A stretch of 64,000 nt of DNA from Tetrapyrgos nigripes (Eukaryota > Basidiomycota > Agaricomycetes > Agaricales > Campanellaceae): positions 744,001 to 808,000 of the forward strand of contig JAACJM010000015.1 of the NCBI GenBank assembly GCA_013368315.1. The letters are read 5' to 3'. The position numbers and the translations under genes are program-made. The notes under the pieces are model-generated. The model searched no databases. It was not told the origin of the DNA and saw nothing but the letters and a program-made list of their open reading frames with translations. Shown one piece after another: positions 1 to 13,436 of this stretch (position 1 is its first letter; every line of letters begins with the position of its first letter).

Positions 1-2211
1 TCATCGTCGAGAAGAAAGAACGGAAGACGGCGAAGCGTCGTTGCCCAAGAGGAGGAGGTGAAGCGACTACAAAACATTGTGAGTGCGCTGTAGCAACGCC
101 CTCTTCTCATACTCAAAGTTATCCAGCATGATACGTATGCAGACCGTATGAACATCCTCAGTATCATCTACAGCATACCTCCACCTCCTCATCCCGCCTC
201 GTCATACTATTCCCCAACAAACTCTACCACCACCGAGCCTGTATCATCTACCTCACCAACCAGTTCCGCTTCTCCTTCTTCCGACACTGACAATATACCA
301 GGAGCTGTGGACACCACCAATCATACCCCGGATGACGTGCTGGATTACACTAACAATAGCGACTTGCAGTATAGTAATGATACAAGCCAAGAGGGTATTG
401 CTGCAATTGGAGCAGCTATGTTCACTAGAGATACTTCTGTTCGGTCGGATATTTCAGGCCTTCCTTCTACCTCTTCGCATCCCTACGCTGCCCACTATGA
501 TTCACCTCCCCAACCTCCCGCTCCCTCGGCTCCCGTCCAGACACCACGCCTGTCTGTATCATCACGGAGATCTCGAGCATCATCTAACCTTCCTCCTCCT
601 CCTCCACCGCCTTCAATGTCCCCTCCAGCCCCGCCCGCGCCGGTAGTCATAGAGCCAGAAATACTACCGGTTTACCAAAATGGTCGACCAAGTGACATGA
701 CTCGTTCACGAGGCGATTCTGTATCAATCTCACATAGAAGGACGGGTTCTGGAAGCAAGTTGGCATCACTTGAGGAGGAAGAGTTGGAGAGGCGTGATGA
801 TGGATACGGCCAATCCAGACCGGTGGCCAATGGTTCCCAGACCCAGCCGTACCACTCGCCTCCTCTACCGACCGAGTCATTATCCGGTTTCGAACCTCCT
901 GGAACACCCAAAGTCCCGCCCAAGGACGTCATCACCTCACCTCACTTAACAACCACCGCCAGACCGCGAGGCAACTCGCAGATATCAGTATCGACGCGAT
1001 CGGAAACTTCATCCCACTCATCCCAAATCATAAATACTTCCACCAATCAAGGAACGATACACCAAAGAAGATCGAATAAAGTATCAACTCGATCAGCATC
1101 ACCAGCAGAATCAACAACGTCAGGGAAAGGAGTTGCATCTGCATCTTCGTCAACTCATACAGGTCGAAGTCGTTCAAATTCTCAACCTGGTCGGCGACCC
1201 TCAATTGGAAATGGACGAGCCTCTCCATCACCTGAGCAGCGACCTCCCTTGCCAACCAACGTCCCTGTTCCCCAACGCCAAATTGTTTATCCTCAGAGTC
1301 CTCCCTTACCACCTCCAGCAATGTTTGGACAACTCACTGTCCAGACAGATCTCGTCTCGAATTCTGCTCTCCAACCAGTGACTCTTATGACCGTAGGAGT
1401 ACCCATCACCCCAGTTTCACCATTACCTCCAATAGCACCAAACGATCCTATGCGAAAACCTTACCATTTGATGTTCCTGCTGCGGACAACCATGACTTCT
1501 TCGACAGGCGGGTATATAACGCGACGTTTGCACGTACCGCAAGAGGTTTGGTCGCAGGGTGGTGCTAAACTGAACAATATCGCTGAGAAAGTCAGGGTAG
1601 TGGGTATCTTGTGTTCGGCGCTGGAAGAGCTGCAAGCCCTAAGTTCCGAACTGTTTGGTGCAGGGAATGTGAGCAGCGGGATGGCACTAGGAATTGGTAG
1701 CATTGGACGAAAAGAAGGAGAGGCCTGGGTAGCGAAACTAGAAGACTTTTCAACAGTATGCGATGGTGTCGTGGCAAACTTTGGAAAGAAGCTTAGTGTC
1801 GGTGAAGGTTTCGTACTGAAAAAGACGACGTGGAGTGACAAGTTGGGGCGAAGGTTTGAGAAGATTACGAATGGGAAAAAGTGAGTCTTCTCTTTTATAA
1901 TTTGTTGGGGTTTAATTAAGCCTTAATGTTCGACGTTGGACAGCCTGGATTCGCCGGCGTCGTACGTACAAGGATTGAAGAGACTCTTTCTCCATGCCCA
2001 ATTACTGGACGAACACACGAAAGCGGTTACATCACAACCTGTGGCACCTGCGTATAGTGCGCTCCCCGTGGATATACGCGCTCAAGCGGACGTCAAATTA
2101 AAGCGTTCCTCTGAATTTTTCGCCAGTGTCGTACTGACTTTTGTCATCCGAGATTTATCCCAGCTTCTCGACAAGTACGCAAAGAAATGTGAAAAGTGGC
2201 TTGCGGAGTGA
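1..2211 (+). CDS. MIT-domain protein, 3' part (5' end outside window)
   Basis: Exons are <1-78, 127-1880 and 1944-2211; the phases join cleanly and the frame is open at base 1, so the gene starts upstream. The visible part codes for 699 residues. The first 45 or so residues, spliced across the first intron (EEEVKRLQNI then HDTYADRMNIL), look like the last helix of a microtubule-interacting and trafficking (MIT) domain. A long Ser/Pro-rich low-complexity part follows, with two poly-Pro tracts. The last 220 residues are ordered and mostly helical, from about YHLMFLLRTTM to the end. Proteins with this layout are common in basidiomycetes, but I know of no assigned reaction; MIT domains generally bind ESCRT-III tails, so an endosomal role is inference only. 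It runs convergently towards the Ies1 gene on the other strand. Confidence 0.8.
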
Positions 2212-3722
2212 TGGGGATAGATTTGCCTTGTCGTTATTTTTTCTTGTGCTCCTTTTGGTGTTCTCGGTGTTGTCGGCGAAGCGCTCGCCATACCTCCTCT
2301 TTACCTCCTTGCCTGCCTGCCTGCCTAACCGCTCTACCTGACCGTTCTTTACTTGACCGGTCTGGTCTGGTCGTGTAAACTTTTTGTTTCTCCCCTCATA
2401 CCTCAATAATCTGTATATACTCTCGGAATCGTTGTTGCAATTGGTTCACACACAAGCTTGTCATTGTTTTATTACCTACATATCATCCTGGATTAGAGAA
2501 CTCTGAAATGTATTTGCGCCATATCATTCATCCACCTCATTCATCCCATTCATCCCATCCATCATCGTCAACTTGCCTCTCCTGTCCTTATCTTTTTTTA
2601 CCTGTCTTGTTCTCTATCCTCTTGTCTTCCTATCTCTCTCTCTCTCCCTTGTTCTTCCTCAGACCAAAGTATTGTGCATACGTACTACTTACTGATTATA
2701 GTCCTCACCACCTATAGGTACACAGGTTCTCATTTTTTGTTCCTTTTCTTTTTATGATACGTACATATTAAATTTTTTCTTTTGCTCTTTCCATCATACC
2801 TAGTATAGCTACTCCGGGATGCGCAAGTAGAAGTGGCTATCCGCCCAGATTCGATTATATCCTACCCTACCACGGCAACCCCCCTCTCCCTCCCTCTTCG
2901 TTAACTTTTGAATTTCAACTTATTCTGTACATACTTACTACTACCTTTTACTTCGTTACTATTCGTAATTTTTCTTGTGTATCGGCTTGGGCTGCTTTTT
3001 CTTTTTCTTTTTTTTTTTTTTTTGCAACTGTCAATGTCAATCAGCGTTAACGTGCAGCAGTATACAGTACTAATGACTATCGAGACTGAGAGTGAGAGAA
3101 TGAGTATGAACCTAGCCAAGTTATCGTGTATATTCTAGGCCTAGTGTTATATGTAGCTTCCGAGGTAGTGGTAGTGAGGGGGTATGTAGGTGTACTGTAT
3201 GATAGGAAGTACAGGGAGTATGTACACTAGTATTACAATCAATCGACCGTGCAGAGAGAGAGGTATATAGTACGTATACGAAATGAGAGAAAAGTGTTTG
3301 GGTTCCGTCCATGCCGCAAGATGCATATGGATTAGGTGACAAGAGGGAGTTATGGATTAGCGATGAAAGAAAAAGGCTTTGAAAGGAAAAGAACTAGTCT
3401 GGGACTCTGAGTAGTAGTACCAACGGTAGTAGATAGAGTATAGGTTCGATATGCACAAATAAGAAAAATGGTTTGGTTTCGATTTCGGAATGTGGAGTAG
3501 ACTTTGGCTTTCGTGGTGGGATAGGTATTGTATGTCCAACCAAACAAAGTCATGGAAGTATAAAAGGAACGATAAGGTACATATAAGTATAGATAAGTAT
3601 AGGGAATAACGATAAACGATACCAAAAGGAGAGGAAAGGCAAGGAGAGGCGAGGCGAAAAGAAGATACATTGAATATTTGGACAGGGAAGCAAAACGAAT
3701 GGTCACAGGATCAAACCATAGT
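2212..3722. other. Intergenic, between two convergent genes
   Basis: About 1.5 kb between two gene 3' ends. It is pyrimidine-rich on the plus strand near 2220-2900, holds a long T run near 3005-3023, and then becomes purine-rich. Short open frames here are low-complexity and have no splice-consistent extension or recognisable domain. I see no tRNA-like fold and no transposon. Confidence 0.6.
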
Positions 3723-6102
3723 TTACCGCGACCTAGCAGAAACTGACATTGACATCGCCACTGGCATCGCAATCGGTACAGTTCCCAGCTCAGGTTCAGG
3801 TGTGGGCGATTTTCCACGAATTTGGGCGATGATACGCAGTTTTTGGGCTGTACGATGGAACCATTACGATTCAGTTTTTGTGATTGTAGGGAGGGTTTTT
3901 GGGTTTCGGGTTTCAGGTTTAGTTCATGACCGGAGTTTAGAAGGTCAAAGGTGAAGGAAGAGAACCGAACATGATACATGATGGGTTGATTTAGAGGATG
4001 TGTTTGAGATGTGTGATGGTCGACCAGTTGGTTGATGTTAGAGGTGGCGGAAGTTGATGCACCGACGGGTTGACAAACCAAACCATAAGCAGACGGATGA
4101 AACGAAAACAAAGAATGAAGATGAAGTGTCAGAGAACACGGATAGAGAACGCAAGGAAGAGCCAGCCAAAGAAGAAGAAAGCAGAAAAGAAAAGAAAAGT
4201 TAGTCAGCAAAGATCCGCAGCGAGGACGAAAAGAAAGAACTGACCATAATCCTCACGATAATGCTCATCAACTTCATCATCCGAATCGCAGAGGGGGTCA
4301 ACGTGGGTGAAGACGTGCCAGGCGTCTGTGTATATTCATGAAAAACGAAACCCCCCGAAAAAACAAAGAAAAGAAAGAAAAAATGGTCAATAAATCAAAA
4401 TTTGTCGAAAGACTTGAGACTTACGCTCCACTAGCGTCCTAGGCGGCGATTGATGTCTAGAGTGTTCTCGTTCACGATATCGTACGGGCCTCTGCTCGCG
4501 ATTGGGAGTAGGGTACGGTGCATATCGGCTTCCTCTGGTGAGGTCTTGGCCGTAACCGTGGGGTTGAGTTCGGGATCGAGCTGCTGGGATAAAAAATGTA
4601 AGAAATAGAATTGAGAATAAAAGTAGATACTGGGATTGCAGCGACTTACACTCATCGAACATTAGAGCACTACCATTCCCCTCATGTCCACCACTTCCAA
4701 GTGAGCTCAGCGCAAACTTGCCTTGCCCGACCCCCTGGCCCTTTGTCTTCTTTGCATTCCTTTTCGTCTTGGCTTTACTCTCCGATTTGAAGTTGATGAC
4801 ACCAGCAGCTCCTCCAACTACTCCTGCAGGATCCACGTCTGCGCTCATAACACTCTCTGTGTCGTCTCCTCCATTCTTCCCTTCCTGCGCTTCAGCACTC
4901 TTATCCTTATCTTTATTCTTCCCACCCTTCCCCTCTTTATTAGCTTCCTTGTTACTCTCCTTCAAACTCTGCATCTGTAAAAACGTTGCTCTCTGCTTGA
5001 GCAACCTCTCTGCGGTAGCTTTTTCTTCTTCCGAATCTACATTTTCTAGAGCTGCTTCTTCGGAGTTGAGCATGATTAAAGATGGGGGTTTGCCTGGGCG
5101 GTTTGGATCCCAGAAGGGGTTGTCAGAACCAGAACCGCCAGGCGTAGTGGTTGAGGGTTCATCAGGAGTATCATAATCGTCTTCGTCTGAATTGGATTGG
5201 GAAGGCGATTCGAGGTAGTGGTAACACAGCCAAAGGAAGAATTTGGCTCGGGAGATGCTTGAAGCCTCGATTGGGAGAAAGAGGTCGGTGAAGTCGTAGG
5301 CGGAGGAGAGGAATTGGTTTGAGACAGACTAAAATGGAGAGTTAGACAAAGAGAAGCTGTGATAAACTTGAAGAAGACGAAGAAGACTCACCAAAGCTTC
5401 GTTAGACAATGCGAAGATGAGATTGGCTACACTTGTTGAAGGTGTACGGCCTGACTTCTGAAATTGAGACTCAGTATAAAGACTGCGCAGACGAAAGGTT
5501 GTCAGACATACAGCTAGACTAAGTATGTCAGCCAACGTGGTAGGAGGCGAGCCGGTTTCATCTTCAAGTAAACTAGCCTTTGCAATGGCTTTGAGACGTG
5601 GAGCATCCTGTAGACTTCCCGAAGTGGTCTGCAGAGCGGGAACAGGGTGGTATGTTCGTATAGCTGTCTTCATTTCTGCGAAAACTAGAGAAATATGCGC
5701 ATTTATGAGGCATATCATCACATTTGGACCTTCATAGACACTCACAGCTCATAGTGGTGTTTATCCTTCCGACGTTCGCGAGAAGAGTCATCATAGCAAA
5801 GTCTGTCGCGAAAGTGGGAATGTCTTTCATCTTGTCCTTGAGAACTTTACTTGCTTTGGGAGAACTGTATACGGCATTGACGTAGAGGTCTCTAGAGAGA
5901 CGATGAGAAAGAAGGTAGTGGCAAAGTGGTGGGCCACTTGCCTGAAAGTGACCTTGGAACCTGCTGGGCGACCATCAGCAGGGAAGGGGTCAGTGAATAC
6001 CTGATGCTGGTCGGTGAATATGGCGTGCAAGAGGTCGAACTGGAGGTCTACGCGAGTAAGAGGCTCTCCATCTGCCTTCTTGATGACCTTCTTGGAGGCC
6101 AT
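3723..6102 (-). CDS. INO80 complex subunit Ies1-like, copy A
   Basis: Eight exons: 5942-6102, 5746-5891, 5512-5684, 5392-5457, 4650-5328, 4425-4583, 4245-4325, 3723-3847, giving 529 residues. The conserved core runs from DGEPLTRVDLQFDLL through VGRINTTMS, EMKTAIRTYHPVPALQ, TSVANLIFALSN and FLWLCYHYLE to C-terminal HAWHVFTHVDPLCDSDDE and IRGKSPTPEPE. This matches the fungal Ies1 family, a subunit of the INO80 nucleosome remodeller in the nucleus. A Lys/Glu-rich linker occupies residues of roughly 290-370. The first intron has a GC donor (GCAAGT), needed to keep the frame. The last intron is 397 bp against about 50-70 for the others; reading through it would replace the conserved tail with a short different one. 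It is divergent from the next gene, with 104 bp between the start codons. A second copy lies at 19852-21847. Confidence 0.85.
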
Positions 6103-6206
6103 GAGAAGAAAAGGAAATGATGACACAACTGATTTTCATTTCATCACGTCGCTTCTCAACTTCTTTTTCTGCTACTTTTTAGGTATGCAAGTGTGCCTAG
6201 ACTGGC
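6103..6206. promoter_or_regulatory. Short bidirectional promoter region
   Basis: Only 104 bp separate the start codons of Ies1 copy A (minus) and the single-pass membrane protein (plus), so both 5' UTRs and promoters must share this stretch or overlap the neighbouring coding sequence. I see no clear TATA box. Confidence 0.45.
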
Positions 6207-7722
6207 ATGCTTGCTCTCTTTCTCTTCCTTCTTCTTGCTTCGTCTATTGCTGCCCAGTCACACAATCAGACTCTTACCTTTTCAGATTCGGCTCTCTCAT
6301 TCTCAACAGGCTGGAAAGCCTCTCGTGATGTCAATGGAGACCTCATTTTCGTCTTTGACAATGTTGGAGTCACTGCTCTCGTCGTCACCTTGCCACCCCT
6401 CACATCCCATATCACCTATACCGGCCTAGGTCGAACCCAAGGCTCCTTGTTTGGTGTCTGTCTTGACTGCAGCACCGACTTTACTGGCCTTTCCGTGTTC
6501 GACGTGCATGATCCCCAACTTGAAGACAACGCTCTCGCTACTCCAGTTGACGTTTTTTCATTATCACTTGACCCTACTCAACTTCACAACGTTACTATAC
6601 TCAACATTCCCGACACGAGGTTCAACGGACAGAGTGAACTTACTTTTCTTTCCATTACTGTCACTATCGAAGACAACGGAGGTGAGTTGAGACCTCTTCT
6701 CTTCCCGTTGCGTAGACGTGTCTTGGATCACTTACTCATTGACGATAATGACATTGTGCAGTGCAAACTACAACTACCAGTTCTACTACCTCTACTTCTT
6801 CTACTTCTACTTCTTCAACGACAACCTCGACCATGTCCTGGTCAGCCACATCCTGGTCCACCGTCTTCACATGTAAGTTGTACTCCTTTCACGTTCTTTC
6901 TTCATACTATAGATATCCTTTTTCGCCACATCACTTTCATCGCCTCACTCGAATCTGATTCTAAATCATTATCTCTTCACAGCCTCTTCGACATCTTCCT
7001 CTTCCTTGGCTTCTTCATCAGCAACCGCTGCTGCTTCAAACGCTCTCAGCTCAACTACCCGCAATTCCATCATCGCAGTTATAGCCATCCTCTCTTTTAT
7101 TGGCATAGGCTCTCTTCTTTTAGGTTTATTCTTCTACCGGAGAAGGAAACGAGCTCAAAGGGAAAAAGACGAACTGGATGATGGATTCGGTAGAGTCGGC
7201 GGTGGTGCTGCCGGGGGCCGAGTGCCTGGTGGTAGAGCTGAAGATCTGAAGGGAGGGTTCTACCTTCCCAGCAGCAATGCCAATGCCAACAAGGGCGGGC
7301 GGCCGCCAATATCAGTCACAATACCACCCTCAGGACAGACTCTAGCTCCAGTTCGGACACAGACCCAACAGAATCAATCCTCTGACGAAACGATCCTCCT
7401 CCCTATGATGTCGATCCTTAGGACTGGGACTAGGGATGGAGCCGGGGCTGCTCCTATCTCCAACGCAACCGGAACTGCATTCACACCGACTGGGGCCTTC
7501 CAGACTCAACCAAAGACTAGCGGCCCCGGTCTTAGTACTCTTACTCCTGAATTCAGCCCAGGTCTAGGTTCATTTGCGGCAGCGACAGCTGCCGGTGGTC
7601 GGTCGGTGCCTGTTTCTGTGTCGCCTTCGGCCCCAGGACCTCTTAGAGGGTCGGGCATAGGAGCAAGATTTGGCTCATTTCAAGGGCAAGAACTTGTTTC
7701 TACCCCTATCAGTATGCGATAG
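6207..7722 (+). CDS. Secreted/type I single-pass membrane protein, function unknown
   Basis: Exons 6207-6681, 6762-6872 and 6983-7722 give 441 residues. A signal peptide (MLALFLFLLLASSIAAQ) starts at the chosen ATG. A beta-rich extracellular region to about residue 160 carries a close cysteine pair (CLDC) and several N-x-T/S sites. A Ser/Thr-rich stalk follows, then one membrane helix at about 222-246 ending in a stop-transfer RRRKR, and a Gly/Ser/Pro-rich cytoplasmic tail. This layout (signal, extracellular domain, Ser/Thr stalk, helix, disordered tail) recurs in many basidiomycete proteins of unknown function and resembles wall-stress or surface sensors only in outline. I do not recognise the ectodomain. 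The stalk sits on its own 111-bp exon. Confidence 0.8.
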
Positions 7723-10129
7723 CGAGACGGGTTCTGATTAGCGTTCGCCGTTGGTGGATGCCTTTGATGGTCACAGAGCGTAAATCAGATTCGTTGGGGC
7801 TGGGATTGATTGTTGCTGGGGTTTGCTTCTTTTCTTTATTCACTGGGTTTTTTTTTTTCTTTTCCTCTTTCTGTCTTCGCAATGGTGTAGCCTGTACTTC
7901 CAAGCCGCAAGCAGCTGCGCTGCTCTATGCCGCCCTGTCTTTTTTGTCTTTGTCTCTTCCACGACTCCGAATATCGCGTCGACCGCTGACTAAAATTACT
8001 ATATGATATGTACGCATGTACGACTACGGACATCAAACTCACCTTGCCAAGATCTTAACCGTTCTTGGTACCTTCCATTCCTTCCCTTTCCCCTCGTTTG
8101 GACCTTTCACCCCTTTACCTCTCACTGTTCCCCGTCTCTCCGTTCACTCATTTCGTTCTATCATACATCATACAATGATACATTACATCCATACATCTCA
8201 CACTGCATACTCGTCACTTCTTGACTAGTATCTAGTACTTGCACCAAACTTACACCTTGACTACCAACCCGGATTTGGATTTTTGGATTTTTAGATTTGG
8301 GCATACATATCATACATACATATTGGACTGTATCATTAGCATAGATCGTACATGCATATCTACATCGATCGTACATAGCAACGACACCAAAACCAGCACC
8401 ACCTCGTACCCCAGTACCGGTACTACTTACCACGTATTGTTATCACTTACTTAAACCTACCTACATTGTCTGTACATAGATATCCATTGCTTGCGCATCT
8501 TTGAAGCACATCATTAGGGTAATGATCCTCCCTCATGAAATGATCAAGCTAGCGCTGGTAGGGGTCTCCGCCGTACTCCGACTCATTGTCAAAAACTTGG
8601 AGATAGCATTCAATTTCATACACGTCTGATCTCAGCCACTGTAGGTCATAGCCACTAACTACTTCGGGAACTGATATAGGCCTATACATGTCAATAACGA
8701 CGACGTATGCAATGTACATGTATGTACATACTCCAATTGCAAGATCAGCTTTTCATGATGATGCCGGGTATCAAGCTAGTCCTGACCACCATCACCTATT
8801 CCCGGTGTGTCAACTCTTTTCTCTGGCATATTCTGCAAGTCACTTTGAATCATTCCCAGCACTTTTGGTACTAATGGCGCCGGCGCCACCGACTTCAGAA
8901 TCTGTCTGTCTGTCTGTCTGTCTGTCCGGTGTACATCAGTCAACTCAACTACCATGACCTGTCACCCATTGCCAATAGTAGAGAGGGCTTCCCGGGCCCA
9001 AGAGCTTCTGTCGTCCGAGTCAAGTATTATGTATAATATACCACTTACCAGCCCTCTGGGACCCAGGCGATACATATACTAATAGTGAGGTCCTCCGACT
9101 CCTGAGAAGGTTTTATCACAATAACAGACATCAAAGCAAAAAGTACAAGGAAAGAATTCGCACTTGAATGACAATGTATGTAAAAGTAAAAATGGATTAT
9201 TTTATTTATTGGATAGGGAACAGAGATCTTGTCTACATACTTACAGTGGATTGAGAGCAACACCGAAAACAGGTTGGTTACAATTATGCGCGTTTAGGTG
9301 TAGGGAAGAGAAGAGAAGATGAAAAACGAGGCAAGATAGGAGGTTGATATAAAGGAATGGGAACGGAAGGAGCGGAAGGGAGCGGAAGGGAACCAAGGGT
9401 TTCAAAGTCGCCCCCGTGGCAATAGGCACCTCAGCCTGGGAGCAGACAGACAAGAAAGAGACAGACAAACAATGGATTGATTATAATGCAGAATTCTGAA
9501 CACGGAAGGCAAAGGCAGCAAGCGAATAAAGACAGCTAAAATGAAAATAATGAATTTGAACCAGAGAGACCAAAATTGTGTACTATGAAGTCCAAGTGTA
9601 AAACAAAAAGCGCGTACTGATGATGATACTCTAATAAAAATACAAAGCGTTGACTCATAAAGTAACTTTATAAACATAAACTTGAAAGAAAAAAAGAGGT
9701 CCGGATGATTATACGAAGAGATATGTGTATGGATATGGGTATGGATATGTAAATGGGGATGTGGAGTGGCGTATATACTGTCTGCCAGTGCCAGCGACAA
9801 TGGAAAGAGTAAACGAAGTGGGGATGTCTTCAAGTGCAATTGAAATAGGGGACAAAGAAGGAACGAAAGGAGATGGTATCCAAACAAACAAAATGCAAAA
9901 AAAAAAAAAAAAGACAATCTTATTGAACAACAAATTAACAGGACATAAAGAAACATGAACACGAAGAGACAGGCGAGATGAAAAGAGGAAAGAGGACGGG
10001 AGCAGAGAGAATCTACTTGAACAACACTTCTTCAGACGTCTTCTACTTACGCACATTTTGACAAACCACCATTCATCCATCAAACGAGCAAAGACGTCGA
10101 TAGGGATGCAATCATGCAACAGATCAAAT
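7723..10129. other. Gene-free region of 2.4 kb between convergent genes
   Basis: No spliced gene could be assembled. It contains a TCTG tetranucleotide run (8901-8926), a poly(A) run of about 17 at 9897-9913, a GA-rich block near 9360-9400 and many TACAT-type dinucleotide-rich stretches typical of fungal intergenic DNA. Open frames here (for example 9402-9962 minus) are Leu/Ser/Phe-rich low complexity with no domain. Confidence 0.55.
8901..8926. repeat. TCTG tetranucleotide microsatellite
   Basis: Six and a half perfect copies of TCTG in intergenic DNA. It is a likely length-variable marker. Confidence 0.9.
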
Positions 10130-13100
10130 TCATAATCTGGTATCATATTCTGCTGGAAGCAATAGCAAAGATGAAGAGAGGAGAGAGAGGAAGGGTCATC
10201 AGTTCACCGACTCAACAAAGTGATAGAAAGGAGACAAAAATACTCACTACTATCCCTCGTCCCCTCCCAAAACCCCGCCAAACACTCCAACGCGTCAATA
10301 ACAACCCCACTCTTAAACATCAACCCATGATCCGCTCCCTTGACCACCTTTACACTACACCTATCCTCCCCAATCGTCTTCTCCATCCACCTAACCGCAT
10401 TTTCTGCAATCTTTTCATCTTTATCACCATACCAGACTCGTATGGAATGAGGGTAAGCTTGGTAGGAAAAGCCCCATGGGTGATTATCGTGGTTGAGGAT
10501 TTGTAAGAGGTCGTTGTGCGTGCCTTTGGCGGATTCGGAGTGGGAGGCGGCGATGAGGGCGTTACCGAGGAGGCTTTGGTAGGCGTTTGAGGTGGAAGCG
10601 GTGGGTGTGGTGGATGTGGTGGTGGAGTTGGAGGTTGCTTTGGAGTTGGAGCTCGGGCTGGGACTTGGAGGTGGTTTGTGATTGTTGTTATTTGAAGACA
10701 AGTCAGGGGGTCTAAGGTCGGGAGAAAGGGATAGTAAAGGTGGCCGTGAAGAGGAAAATGATATCGACCGACGGCCTTGGGAGCGTGTTGATGATGTCGA
10801 GTAGTTGTGGTTGCTTTTGGTTGTAGGAGAGTCGCAGATGGAATCAACCGGTGTCGAAGATTGTGAACGCTCAGAGGTAGCAAAGTCTTTCGTCCAATTG
10901 AGTTCATCCAATCCTAACCCAATGTCGACGTTGACGGTAGGAGGAGCACGAGGGCTCGTCTGCGAGTTCTTCGACCGTGATGATGATTTTGACTTGAGAG
11001 AGCTCATGGAACGAAGTGCTTTTAACCGATGAGGAGGAGTAGCGCAACCTTCTGAAGGGGATTGTGGTTGAGAGTTGAACGTAGATGAAGATGATGATCC
11101 TCCTTTCAGTCGACCGAGGAACCCCTTCGACGTCTTACGACTCATCGGCACCTTCGTGTCACTCGCAGAACGAGCATCATTAAGATGTGTACCCAACGTA
11201 CTCCGACTCTCAAACCGACCATCAAAGTCCCGCAAGTCATCGTAGTCACTAAACCCCGACCCCACACTAGGTCGTGAACCTTCACTTGATCTCGTTGAAT
11301 ACGGACCCGTACTTCTCGACTTGGTATTTTCAGCAGTATGCCCAATACCTTCCCAAGCTACCGTCGGTGGTTTACCTATCGTCCATGTTTGCAGTTTCCA
11401 CTCGGCAGCTTGAGCTGTTTTCAACAGTCCGTTTGGAACGTACTTGAGCCACTTGTACGAGCCTGCACGAGAAAGAATAATTGGAGCCAAATTAGTTGGG
11501 GCTAAACTCTATTTTGACAAAAAGAATGTCGACTGACCCGTTTCGCTACCGCCGACCCAAGGTGCTAGTAAGCAAATGTCGCCTCGTATTCGGTTTTTTA
11601 GCTTGTTTGCAAAAGATAATGCGTAAGGTGCGCCTGCAGAGTGTGCCATGACACCACACTGATCGATGTGTAGCAAGTCCAAAACTTCCTCCACTACGGA
11701 TGCCCATTGCATAATTCCTTTTGCAGACTTGGCGCGAGGTTCAGTGCGACCTAGTCCCCATCTACACAAAAAATATTAGCGAATTTGCCTGAAAGAGAGC
11801 CGCAAACAACACACCTGTCAATGGTGATAAGCCTCAACCCCAACAATTCTGCCATCTCATCGTATAATCCCATAATATGCCTCACACATCCAAGACCCAA
11901 GAAAATGACTATAGGATATCCTTTCTGATCCCCAAGATCCGATAGACTGACTGTTAGTGGATTGTCAAATGAAGCGTGCGGTGAGCGAGTTAGCCTCAAT
12001 AAAGTTGTCAGTCTAGCTGACCGCAAATACTGAGCTACCGCTTGCGAAGGTGATGAAGGCTTGGTAAGAGACGCCATGAAGGAACTACTGCCAAACGGCG
12101 ATGGAGGCGGTTGGCTGATGACCGATGAGGCGTATATCGACGCAGCCCCTCCTCCATCCGACCTAGGAGATAATATACTAGCAGAGTCTGATAGAACGGA
12201 GTATCTCCTAGCGGCTGGAGGAGGTGGAGAACGATGGGATGCAACCTGCAAGCTCGCCTGATGTCGTAGTGTCCGTTGAACTTCCTCGGCGATACTGTCT
12301 ATGGAAGACCTTGACAATAAATCGGCCTCTTCTTTTATTGTGAGAGGCTCTGGCTCTAGCTCTGCTTCTTCATGTACGGTAGAATGGCTGGTGCTATGAG
12401 AGTAGGAGGGAGTGCGGGATAATGGTCGAGGCCGTACTTGTCCATCAGGAGCGTAAGCACGGATGATATCGGATATGGAAGGTGCAAGGCTTCTTCGTCT
12501 ACCACTTGAGGGTGTAGATGGTGCGGTTCGAGAGCGGCCTTCGTGATTTGTATGGCGATGGTACCCATCGTCGGATAGAGACGAGTGTTCGGAACGGAGA
12601 GAAACTGATGACCGACGACCTCCAGCAACGTCCAGAGTCGTGGTTGATGATTGTCTAGAGGGTATCCGGTGTCCGCGACGTCGTGGTGTAGTTTGTAATG
12701 AATGGGTATCATCATCGTCTTCCTCGTCGCTGGAGTAGTAGAGTGAAGGTGCTTTGGTGGATGTGGACCTTTTTGTTTTGCGTGATCGGGCTTTTCCTCC
12801 ACCAAGAACCACACCAGGCGGAGGAGTCGGTAATGGAGGTTGATATAGTGGGTGATGGCCGGGAATACCAAAACGTTGGCGGCTGGAAACAAGGATGGGC
12901 TCGCCTCCATTCATGCCGTCTACGAGCGCGTCCATCATCTCTACCCCGGATATTGGAGCGGCGACCTGGACCGGAAAATCCAAGGAGAAAGAGTCGACTG
13001 GGGTTTCTGGCCTGTTGTAGGAATAACGACTGGATGAACGTGAACCTCCTAACGACGGAGTGCGATCTATCCAATTAGTCGGCTTTTGCTTGACTGACGG

Positions 13101-13298
13101 GCCGGTTGTGGATCGTTTGCGCTGATGGCCCTTTGGTGTTACTGGGGCATGGGAGTCGTCTATGGAAGGAAAGGAATACGAGGAAGGAGACGATGAGAAG
13201 GGATCGTGGCTGGAAGGAATGGACGAAGAGGAGTGTGGCTGGGCAGAATGATCTGCATAGTGCTGTTGTCTGCGGTGGGGTCTGGAGAGGACTTGCAT
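10130..13298 (-). CDS. Alpha/beta hydrolase with long disordered N-terminus
   Basis: Exons 11815-13298, 11538-11761, 10248-11462 and 10130-10152 give 981 residues. The first ATG in the open frame is at 13298. Residues 1-420 are Ser/Pro/Arg-rich and disordered. The hydrolase fold starts near residue 440 (SLSDLGDQKGYPIVIFLGLGCVR), with the core strand ITIDRWGLG and the nucleophile elbow AHSAG (Ser near 536). A second Ser-rich insert of some 230 residues separates this from the C-terminal acid and base: YGDKDEKI (Asp near 925) and GADHG (His near 957). All three triad positions are therefore present, so it is probably active, but the substrate is unknown. The last exon codes only seven residues and has two possible AG acceptors in the same frame; the exact C-terminus is uncertain. 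Confidence 0.82.
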
Positions 13299-13436
13299 GG
13301 CTGGCTCCCCGCCGTCTTGCAAATTAAGTTAAAAGAAATACAGACCCGTGTAAATCCTGCTCGACGCTTGTTCGCTACCCGTCACCTGATCACTCCATAA
13401 ACCCGATCTGAAAATGAAAATACTCTTTCTAACTAC

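Noticed and set aside
3350..4210. Minus-strand open frame of 286 codons
   Set aside because: It overlaps the last exon and last intron of Ies1 copy A in a different frame, is Leu/Ser/Tyr-rich low complexity and shows no domain.
9402..9962. Minus-strand open frame of 186 codons in the 2.4-kb spacer
   Set aside because: Hydrophobic low-complexity translation driven by AT/pyrimidine-rich DNA, no start context or splice structure.
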